Below are positions 1 to 5,899 of a DNA stretch of 6,326 nucleotides, in pieces; positions within the stretch are counted from its first letter, which is position 1; each line of letters starts with the position of its first letter. The position numbers were made by a program, and so were the translations under genes. The notes under the pieces are model-generated. The model saw only the letters and a list, made by a program, of their open reading frames with translations. It was not told where the DNA came from and ran no database searches. Where the stretch lies: assembly GCA_038234045.1 (NCBI GenBank), contig JBBSUX010000207.1:1-6326 (forward strand), given 5' to 3'. This DNA is from JBBSUX01 sp038234045. Its GTDB lineage: Bacteria; Pseudomonadota; Gammaproteobacteria; Burkholderiales; Burkholderiaceae_C.

Positions 1-264
1 ATCTTCATCACGCCCGGCTTTCGCTTCGCCATCGTGGACCTGCTGGTTACCAACTTCCACCTGCCGCGCTCCACGTTGATGATGATGGTGAGCGCTTTTG
101 CCGGCTACGAACCCGTCATGGCGCTGTACCGGCACGCGGTGGCGAAGCGCTACCGCTTCTTCAGCTATGGAGATTCAATGTTACTGAAGCGCCAGGCAGC
201 CGAACATGCTGTGACAAGCGCAGCGGTGCCGAGAACCCATCCCGGGGCGGCACAAACGGGATAA
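1..264 (+). CDS. queA: QueA, tRNA preQ1-34 ribosyltransferase-isomerase, C-terminal fragment
   Basis: This is the last 87 codons of queA; the 5' part lies outside the window. QueA transfers and isomerises the ribosyl part of S-adenosylmethionine onto 7-aminomethyl-7-deazaguanine at tRNA position 34, giving epoxyqueuosine in the cytoplasm. Reading frame 1 is open from base 1. It carries the conserved C-terminal family blocks VTNFHLPRSTLMMMVSAFAG and YRFFSYGDSMLL, which closely match the E. coli protein as I remember it (TNFHLP.STL, SAFAG, KYRFFSYGDAM). After the conserved end there is a tail of about 20 Ala/Thr/Pro-rich residues ending in TAA at 262-264. That tail is not part of the family core. 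The gene lies 143 bases upstream of a methyltransferase gene and on the same strand as tgt, its pathway partner. Identity is secure; only the missing N-terminus limits the call. Confidence 0.95.
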   Translation: MFITPGFRFAIVDLLVTNFHLPRSTLMMMVSAFAGYEPVMALYRHAVAKRYRFFSYGDSMLLKRQAAEHAVTSAAVPRTHPGAAQTG

Positions 265-393
265 TTGGCGGTTTTGCGCGGAGAGCATTGGCGAGTCCCC
301 TTTTGGCGACGCCGCTCGGGGACACAAGCGATAGACGCTTCCCCGGCCCGACGCTCCTTCCTGTCGTTCACCTCCCACGCGCCGGTTTCCCGC

Positions 394-397
394 GAGG
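394..397 (+). promoter_or_regulatory. Possible Shine-Dalgarno GAGG for the TPR-methyltransferase gene
   Basis: GAGG lies 10 bases before the ATG at 408. The spacing is slightly long but usable. It is the only SD-like string close to this start and supports choosing 408. I found no convincing -35/-10 promoter pair in the 265-407 gap, so the gene may be read through from queA. Confidence 0.4.
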
Positions 398-407
398 CCC
401 CTGATCC

Positions 408-1763
408 ATGACCACCCTATCGATCGACCTGCAAGCATTCAACGAAAAACTCCAGCGCATCGAACAGCTGCTTGCCAGCGGCGAGCTCAAGCCCGCCGCC
501 GAGCAATTGAACGAACTGGCCCGCACGGCGCCACAACACCCCGCCATCTACATGCTCGGCATGCGGCTGGGCGAGGCAGCGGGCAATGGCGAAGCGGCAT
601 TGAAATCGGCGCGGCGCGCGGTGCAATGCGCGCCGGGCTGGCCGGTGGCGGTTGTGGAGCTCGCCGCCTGCCTGGCGCGGCAAAACAAGATGGCCGATGC
701 GCTGACGGAAGCCAAACGCGCGGTCGATCTGGGTCCCAACGATCTTTCGGTACTGCGCCGTGCCATCGACGTTGCCAACCACGGGCGCGAATCGGGCATC
801 GCGCTGCCGTGGGTCAGGAAGGCCTCCGCCCTGGCGCCTACCGATCCGATGCTGCAGCGCATGCTGGCAAGGGCTCTGGCAGACACGGGCGCCCCCGACG
901 AAGCCATCACCGTGCTGGACGAAGCTATAAAGCTTGAAAACGCGCCGATCGAGCTGCTGGCCGAGCGCATGACCATCCACTTCAATGCAGGTCATGAAGC
1001 CGATGCCAAGCGCGATTCCGCTCGCCTGCTTGAGCTCCAACCCGACAACGAGAGCTTCCGCTTCTGGCGCGACAAAACGCACGGCAACGTGCCCACCACG
1101 CAGCCGCGCGCGATGGTCGAAGGGCTGTTCGACAACTACGCGCCGACCTTCGACATGCACCTGGTACGCGGCCTGCAGTACGACACGCCCAAAAAAGTGG
1201 CTGAATGGATCAAGGAGCACTACCCGACGCTGGAACTCAATATCCTTGATCTGGGTTGTGGCACCGGCTTGCTGGGCGTTTTCCTGGGGCCGATCAAGGG
1301 CGCCATGATCGGCGTCGATCTTTCGGAAAAGATGATCGAGCAGGCAGCGCGCCACAACCTCTACCACCGCTTCCACCAGGTCAGCCTGGTCGATGCGCTG
1401 GAGAACACGCCGCCGTCGCTCTACCACGTGATCACCGCCAACGATGTGCTGGTCTATGTAGGTGACCTGAGCTCGGTGATTCCAAATGCCTGGCGGGTTT
1501 TGCGGGCTGATGGCAACTTCATCTTCACCTGCGAAACCGCGCCGGAGGACGGGCCCGATCTGGTGCTGGGCGACAAGCTGCGCTACCAGCACAAGGCCAG
1601 CGCCATCGAGGCAATGTGCCGCGAGGCGGGATTCGACAAAGTGGAGATCGAGTACATGACACTCCGGATGGATAACGGGGCGCCGATTGAGGGCTTCCGT
1701 GTCGTTGCGCACAAGGCCGCGTCCGGCCGCCGCCACGGCCGCCGCAAGGCGGCTGCTGCTTGA
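408..1763 (+). CDS. TPR-repeat protein fused to a class I SAM-dependent methyltransferase
   Basis: The predicted protein has 451 residues. Residues about 10-225 are all-helical with TPR-like spacing: small Ala/Gly/Leu residues plus Pro at repeat ends, such as LARTAPQHPAIYML and LELQPDNESFRFW. Residues about 236-440 form a Rossmann methyltransferase. ILDLGCGTG at 279-287 is the SAM-binding motif I, and D304 in GVDLSE is the acidic ribose-contacting position. The linker block with LFDNYAPTFDMHL (about 240-252) is typical of the predicted TPR methyltransferases grouped as COG4976. No signal peptide or membrane segment is visible, so it is probably cytosolic. The substrate is unknown; the TPR part suggests a protein or complex partner. 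The C-terminus ends in a short basic Ala/Arg/Lys tail. It sits between queA and tgt, 21 bases ahead of tgt, so a shared transcript is likely. A role in queuosine metabolism is only a guess from position. Confidence 0.88.
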   Translation: MTTLSIDLQAFNEKLQRIEQLLASGELKPAAEQLNELARTAPQHPAIYMLGMRLGEAAGNGEAALKSARRAVQCAPGWPVAVVELAACLARQNKMADALTEAKRAVDLGPNDLSVLRRAIDVANHGRESGIALPWVRKASALAPTDPMLQRMLARALADTGAPDEAITVLDEAIKLENAPIELLAERMTIHFNAGHEADAKRDSARLLELQPDNESFRFWRDKTHGNVPTTQPRAMVEGLFDNYAPTFDMHLVRGLQYDTPKKVAEWIKEHYPTLELNILDLGCGTGLLGVFLGPIKGAMIGVDLSEKMIEQAARHNLYHRFHQVSLVDALENTPPSLYHVITANDVLVYVGDLSSVIPNAWRVLRADGNFIFTCETAPEDGPDLVLGDKLRYQHKASAIEAMCREAGFDKVEIEYMTLRMDNGAPIEGFRVVAHKAASGRRHGRRKAAAA

Positions 1764-1784
1764 CGCGCGCCAAGAACACTGTCC

Positions 1785-2957
1785 ATGCTGCAGTTCGACC
1801 TCCTCGCCACTGATCCTGAAAGCCACGCCCGCCGTGGCACGCTCACGCTGAACCACGGCGTGGCGCAGACGCCGATCTTCATGCCGGTGGGCACCTACGG
1901 CACCGTCAAGGGCGTGATGCCGCGATCGCTCGAAGAAATGGGCGCGCAGATCATCCTCGGCAACACGTTTCACTTGTGGATGCGACCGGGCCTTGACGTG
2001 ATGGCCAGCTTCGGCGGGCTGCATGCCTTCGAGAAGTGGAACAAGCCCATCCTCACCGACTCGGGCGGCTTCCAGGTGTGGAGCCTCGGCGCCATGCGCA
2101 AGATCAGCGAGGAAGGCGTGCGCTTTGCATCGCCCGTCAACGGCGACAAGCTCTTCCTCACGCCCGAGGTCTCGATGCAGATCCAGACCGTGCTGAACAG
2201 CGACATCGCGATGCAGTTCGACGAGTGCACGCCCTATGACACGGCCGGCCACATCACGACCGAGGCCGAGGCGCGCTCATCGATGGAACTCAGCCTGCGC
2301 TGGGCGCGTCGCTGTCAGGCGGAATTCACCCGGCTGGAAAACCGCAACGCGCTTTTCGGCATCGTCCAGGGCGGCATGTTCGAAAACCTGCGCGATGAAT
2401 CGCTGCAACAGCTCGTCGAGATGGATTTCCCCGGTTACGCCATCGGCGGCGTCAGCGTGGGCGAACCCAAGGACGAAATGCTGCGCATCATGGCGCACAC
2501 GCCGCACCGCCTGCCGGCGCACAAACCGCGCTATCTCATGGGCGTGGGAACACCCGAGGATCTGGTGCAGGGCGTGGCCGACGGGGTTGACATGTTCGAC
2601 TGCGTGATGCCGACGCGTAACGCGAGAAATGGCACCCTCTTCACCCGCTTTGGCGACCTGAAGATCAGAAACGCCCGTCACAAGAACGATCCACAGCCGC
2701 TCGATGCCAGCTGCACCTGCCATGCCTGCGCCGGCGAATCCGGAGTGAGCTGGAACGACGGCGGCCGCGCAGGCTTCAGCCGCGCCTACCTGCACCATCT
2801 CGATCGCTGCGGCGAGATGTTGGGGCCGATGCTCACCACCATCCACAACTTGCACTATTACCTGAACCTGATGCGTGAGATCCGGGATGCACTTGATGCG
2901 GGGCAGTTCAGCGAGTTTCGGGTTAGCTTTCGCGCTGAACGCGGCCGGGGTATTTAA
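1785..2957 (+). CDS. tgt: Tgt, queuine/preQ1 tRNA-guanine transglycosylase
   Basis: The 390-residue protein exchanges guanine-34 in GUN-anticodon tRNAs for preQ1, the base-exchange step before QueA. It aligns almost end to end with E. coli Tgt from memory: FMPVGTYGTVKGV near the N-terminus, GAQIILGNTFHLW, ILTDSGGFQV with D92, MQFDECTPY with substrate-binding D146, then DMFDCVMPTRNARNGTLF with the nucleophile D272. Zinc ligands are C310, C312, C315 and H354 (CxCx2C...H). The usual spacing from the third Cys to His is 25 residues; here it is 38, owing to an insertion after C315 (GESGVSWNDGG region). The SAYLHHLDRC-type block (SRAYLHHLDRC here) and IHNLHYY follow normally, so the enzyme is probably active. 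ATG at 1785 fits the family N-terminus, although no strong SD precedes it. It is likely co-transcribed with the methyltransferase gene. The stop is TAA in an A+T-richer context. Confidence 0.97.
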   Translation: MLQFDLLATDPESHARRGTLTLNHGVAQTPIFMPVGTYGTVKGVMPRSLEEMGAQIILGNTFHLWMRPGLDVMASFGGLHAFEKWNKPILTDSGGFQVWSLGAMRKISEEGVRFASPVNGDKLFLTPEVSMQIQTVLNSDIAMQFDECTPYDTAGHITTEAEARSSMELSLRWARRCQAEFTRLENRNALFGIVQGGMFENLRDESLQQLVEMDFPGYAIGGVSVGEPKDEMLRIMAHTPHRLPAHKPRYLMGVGTPEDLVQGVADGVDMFDCVMPTRNARNGTLFTRFGDLKIRNARHKNDPQPLDASCTCHACAGESGVSWNDGGRAGFSRAYLHHLDRCGEMLGPMLTTIHNLHYYLNLMREIRDALDAGQFSEFRVSFRAERGRGI

Positions 2958-3033
2958 ATCGTTTGCTCTTCTTTGTGTAGCTTACTGCGTTTACTCTCTA
3001 TGCGCTAGCTGCCTGTTTGGCTTCTATTCATGT

Positions 3034-3051
3034 GGTCGCCGGTGCGCGACC
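3034..3051. terminator. Weak hairpin in the convergent gap, possible terminator
   Basis: GGTCGC at 3034-3039 can pair with GCGACC at 3046-3051 around a six-base loop. It lies between the tgt stop and the stop of the opposing operon, where a bidirectional terminator would be expected. Neither side has a run of T after the stem, and its last base overlaps the opposing stop codon. This is only a candidate. The rest of 2958-3033 is richer in A+T than its surroundings and holds no gene I can support. Confidence 0.2.
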
Positions 3052-4061
3052 TATCCTGGAGGCCGTGGTACCAGCTTCTGCCGCAATTGCTCGACCAAAC
3101 GCGGCCCCACATAGTGCGGCCCATCGAACAGGAAAACGTCCAGCCCTCCATATGCTGCCAGTTGCGGCTCCAGCTCCTCGGCTGTGGCTGGCCTGAAACC
3201 TCCCGACGGCGATGGCCGAAACGCTTCGGCGATAAGCCGTACCCGATCAACACCAAGCTCATTTTGCAAGGCCACCAGGTACTTGCGCGCGACCGGGGCG
3301 CTGCGCGCATGTACGCCGGCGCCATCCTGGAAAAAGACGCCCACGTCCTTCGGCAGCCAGCCTTTGAGCCAGATTGCCAGCGCGTCGGCACCGATATTGG
3401 CACCGTCATAGACACTGATCCACAGCGGGCGCGGCAGGCTGTTGAGCAGCGGGACCAATTCCGTGGCTCCCTTCCAGGTGGGGTCAACCTCCACCGGAAA
3501 ATACCAACCTGTCACATGCAGCGGCGTGGCAAGTGCTGCGAGGCAATGCGAACGCCGCGTGAGCTCAGTAATGTTGCGCCGCGCCATTGCCTCGTCGCCG
3601 TGCGCGGCGAGCCCGAGAATCACGTTGTGCGCCCAAGGCTCCCGCGCAATGCGTTGCCAATCGGGCAGAGTTTGACCGGGCGCAGGCGCCTGCATCAAAA
3701 GCGCGGGCGATGGAGGTGGCGGCTGGGCCGCCGGCGCTGCCGGGGCCCCGTTTGCACCCGCACCACCCGTTGCGGTGGGAACCGGCGCGGGCGGTGGTGC
3801 TGCTGCGCCTACGCCGCAGCCCTCGAGAAAGGCTTTGTCGTCCTTGACAGTCCATTGCACCAGCAAAGTCGTGGCACCCAGTCGTTCCCAAATGCCTTGC
3901 GGATGCAGCGTTGCGTCATCGGGCTGCCAGAGGGTACCGACGATATGAACGTCCGAGCCGCCCTTCACAGTTGGCGGCGAAGCTGCCTCGTTGCAGGCTG
4001 CCAGCATGAGAAGCGCCAGCGCAGCCGCCGCTCGACGCACAGCGTTCCCGGACGGCAGCAT
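3051..4061 (-). CDS. Lipoprotein with putative glycoside-hydrolase-like (YbcH/DUF4434-type) domain
   Basis: The 336-residue product starts with a textbook lipoprotein signal: RR at 9-10, an Ala/Leu core, and lipobox LAAC with Cys23. The +2 residue is Asn, not Asp, so outer-membrane sorting is likely. Alternating strands and helices suggest a TIM barrel: GTLWQP (42-47), LLVQW (66-70), VILGLA, GWYFPVEVD (185-193), LWISVYDG, VGVFFQDGAGVH (240-251), VRLIAEAFR, and DVFLFDGPHYV (308-318). E191, D246, E279 and D313 at strand ends are candidate catalytic acids (inference). A Pro/Ala/Gly-rich stretch at about 85-128 interrupts the domain. As third gene after nfrB and nfrA it occupies the place I remember for ybcH in E. 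coli, hence the tentative family name; a glycan-trimming role is inferred. An in-frame ATG at 4124 overlaps the nfrA stop (TGATG), but the added 21 codons include AGG, TTA, GGA and TAT, look non-coding, and would make a 43-residue signal peptide. I therefore prefer 4061. The stop is TAG. Confidence 0.75.
   Translation of the reverse strand: MLPSGNAVRRAAAALALLMLAACNEAASPPTVKGGSDVHIVGTLWQPDDATLHPQGIWERLGATTLLVQWTVKDDKAFLEGCGVGAAAPPPAPVPTATGGAGANGAPAAPAAQPPPPSPALLMQAPAPGQTLPDWQRIAREPWAHNVILGLAAHGDEAMARRNITELTRRSHCLAALATPLHVTGWYFPVEVDPTWKGATELVPLLNSLPRPLWISVYDGANIGADALAIWLKGWLPKDVGVFFQDGAGVHARSAPVARKYLVALQNELGVDRVRLIAEAFRPSPSGGFRPATAEELEPQLAAYGGLDVFLFDGPHYVGPRLVEQLRQKLVPRPPG
3678..3809 (-). other. 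Pro/Ala/Gly-rich low-complexity insertion within the lipoprotein
   Basis: Codons about 85-128 of the lipoprotein encode mostly Pro, Ala and Gly (for example AAAPPPAPVP and AAQPPPPSP). The stretch separates the first predicted strands (WQP, VQW) from the rest of the barrel. It probably forms a flexible, disordered segment outside the fold. The boundaries are approximate. Confidence 0.6.
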
Positions 4062-4123
4062 TAAGCAAGCCCGCGCCGGAATCCGTGCTCCGCCCGCGGA
4101 CCTATACAGAGGGTCCCTAAACA

Positions 4124-5899
4124 TCAGTAGTTGTACGACAACCGAAGGACAACGCCGCCGGCCCGATCATCGCCAGAAAGCCGGTGTCGCGCCTGCAGGG
4201 TCAGGTCGGCGTAGGAGCGGGGACCAGAGCGCGCATCCTCGCGCAGCCATAACCGCAGAGTGACGCCGACGCCTGCACCGATGGCACGGGGGTGGGCGAA
4301 GCCATCGTTGTAGTCGGCAGCCAGCACGAAGTGGGGCGTGAGCACAGCGGAGGAAACGCCGCTCCAGCCACCGTTTTCCGGGTCGACCCGCCAGCTGCGA
4401 CCCAGCTGCGCCTCGGAGACGAAATATTTCTGGTGCAGATCCAAGTAGCGGCCCGCTTCCGCATACAGGTTGCCCGACCACCAGGGGGTGCGGTCGATGC
4501 GAGGCTCCTGGCCAAAGCCAGCGGAATAGCCCAGCCGCAGCAGCCAGTCGTTGCGGCTGTCCGAGCCTAGTTTTACGAGGCGCTCAGCCGCACCCACCAG
4601 GTTCAGCCCGGAAAGCGGCTTGACACGAATGCCAAGCGCTCCCTGCGTGCTGGAGCTACCTTCGGCATAGCCCGCGCCGCTGTAAAGGGTGCCAAGTGCG
4701 CGCCCGTAAAAATCAACGTAGGTGTTGCCACCCCCGCCAAAACCTTTCAGCGCCATCGGGCGCCAGTACGCTTCCGCCACAGCCTGCACGCTGCGGTCTT
4801 TTCGGCCAGGGTTGCGGCTGCCATCCTGCGCCGCGAGACCAGGCAGTGTGCCGCCACTGCGATAAAAAGCTGCCGCTCCCGCGCCCCAGGTGCGCTCCGC
4901 ATCGGCCACAGCGACGCGGATATCCTGGCGCTGCTGCGGCTCAAGCGTCACAGTTCCGGCATCGGACGCATCGAGCGCCCGCCGGAAATAGCCGGCTGCC
5001 GCAGCCGGGTCACCGGCGTCCACACTGGTGTAGGCGGCGTCCTGGAGCTGGTGCGGTTGCAGAACGCCGACGCGGTCGGCTTCGGCAAAGTCTGCGGCCG
5101 CTTCGCGCGGGTGATGGACGCGGATCGCCGCATAGGCCCGTTCGGCTGGGCCAGGTTCTGGGGCCGGCGCTGGGGCAGGCGCAGTGGGCGCAACTTCCAG
5201 TGTTGGGGGAATAGCCAACGGCGGCGGCGGCACGAGGACAGGCGCAACTGTTCGAGCCTCTTCGGCAGTTGGCGGCGTAGGCGGCGCGTTAGCGCTGAGG
5301 GCGGGCGTTGCTGCGGCATCAGCGGGAGATTCAGCCAACGAAGGCAGAGGCGCCGCCGGCGCGCTACGGCGCTTCGCCCGACGCACTAGCCGCTCGCGAG
5401 CGGCGGGTGGGGCCTTTGCACTGGCCTCACCAACGGAAGCTTTCTCAGCGGCTGCGGAGGACGACACGGAGCTTTCGGGCTGCGCCTTCTCCGGGGTTGT
5501 TACAGCGGAGCGCGACTGCGCCTGGGCTGCTTCGCGGCTATCACTCAGCAGCTTGCGCAGTCGCGCCACGTCCGGGCGCAATCGCAGCGCTTCCTGCGCG
5601 CGCTGGGCGGCCACAGCATAGTTCCCCGCAGCATAGGCGCGGTAGGCCTGGTCCGCGAGCTGGTATGCGGGGCCGGTGAGAGGAAGCTCAAGGGCTTGTT
5701 GTGCGAGCGCCAGAGTCGGCATTCCAAGCGCCAGGCAGAGCAATCCCGCCCCTGTACCAGTGGAGGCCGATACCAGCATGCGGACGCGCCGCGCAACGTC
5801 AGGGCGGCCGTTTCTCCGATCGGAAGCCAGTGCGGACGTGCCGGGCACTGAAGGTGAAGGGGTACGCATGCGCAACAAGGATCCGGGCAATTTTGTCAT
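4124..5899 (-). CDS. nfrA: NfrA-like outer-membrane protein, compact form with C-terminal beta-barrel
   Basis: The product has 591 residues. In E. coli NfrA (about 990 residues, from memory) is the outer-membrane phage N4 receptor component: periplasmic TPRs followed by a C-terminal beta-barrel, working with NfrB in c-di-GMP-dependent glycan secretion. Residues about 370-591 match the NfrA C-terminal domain: QAVAEAYWRPM, YVDFYGRALGTLYS, LNLVGAAERL, RNDWLLRLGYSAGFG, WWSGNLYAEAGRYLD, LRLWLREDARSGPRSYADL and HRLSGDDRAGGVVLRLSYNY. It ends in aromatic Tyr, as outer-membrane barrels do. Residues 42-66 are a hydrophobic export signal, with likely cleavage after A64-L-A66. TPR-like helices lie at about 77-125 and 252-347, joined by a Pro/Ala-rich linker. 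The start at 5899 overlaps the nfrB stop (ATGA), suggesting translational coupling. It gives a long, basic 40-residue lead before the hydrophobic core, so ATG at 5869 or 5779 is possible. No strong SD is seen at any of them. Confidence 0.88.
   Translation of the reverse strand: MTKLPGSLLRMRTPSPSVPGTSALASDRRNGRPDVARRVRMLVSASTGTGAGLLCLALGMPTLALAQQALELPLTGPAYQLADQAYRAYAAGNYAVAAQRAQEALRLRPDVARLRKLLSDSREAAQAQSRSAVTTPEKAQPESSVSSSAAAEKASVGEASAKAPPAARERLVRRAKRRSAPAAPLPSLAESPADAAATPALSANAPPTPPTAEEARTVAPVLVPPPPLAIPPTLEVAPTAPAPAPAPEPGPAERAYAAIRVHHPREAAADFAEADRVGVLQPHQLQDAAYTSVDAGDPAAAAGYFRRALDASDAGTVTLEPQQRQDIRVAVADAERTWGAGAAAFYRSGGTLPGLAAQDGSRNPGRKDRSVQAVAEAYWRPMALKGFGGGGNTYVDFYGRALGTLYSGAGYAEGSSSTQGALGIRVKPLSGLNLVGAAERLVKLGSDSRNDWLLRLGYSAGFGQEPRIDRTPWWSGNLYAEAGRYLDLHQKYFVSEAQLGRSWRVDPENGGWSGVSSAVLTPHFVLAADYNDGFAHPRAIGAGVGVTLRLWLREDARSGPRSYADLTLQARHRLSGDDRAGGVVLRLSYNY
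5150..5527 (-). other. Low-complexity Ala/Pro/Ser-rich linker of the NfrA-like protein
   Basis: Codons about 125-250 of the nfrA-like gene encode a biased stretch. It runs from Ser/Ala/Glu-rich through a basic patch (residues 168-178, RERLVRRAKRR) to Pro-rich runs such as VPPPPLAIPP and APAPAPAPEPGP. It is predicted to be disordered, may span the periplasm or peptidoglycan, and takes the place where the longer E. coli protein has further TPR units. The boundaries are approximate. Confidence 0.7.

Noticed and set aside
239..262. ATCCCG/CGGGAT inverted repeat at the end of queA as a terminator
   Set aside because: The stem is only six base pairs with a 12-base loop, overlaps the stop codon, and the nearest T run (272-275) is too far away.
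265..407. Promoter or riboswitch (for example preQ1-type) in the gap before the methyltransferase gene
   Set aside because: No convincing -35/-10 pair and no preQ1 aptamer-like A-rich pseudoknot pattern could be seen.
417..2252. 611-codon open frame on the minus strand opposite the methyltransferase and tgt genes
   Set aside because: It is antisense to two clearly recognised genes, its translation is rich in His, Arg and Gln without domain features, and long antisense frames are common in high-G+C coding DNA.
3030..4064. 344-codon open frame on the plus strand opposite the lipoprotein gene
   Set aside because: The minus strand encodes a clean lipoprotein signal and ordered strand-helix pattern; the plus translation is Arg/Cys/Trp-rich with no recognisable fold.
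5184..5621. Open frames on the plus strand opposite the nfrA linker, Ala/Gly/Arg-rich
   Set aside because: They mirror the low-complexity Pro/Ala coding sequence on the other strand and show no start signal or domain.
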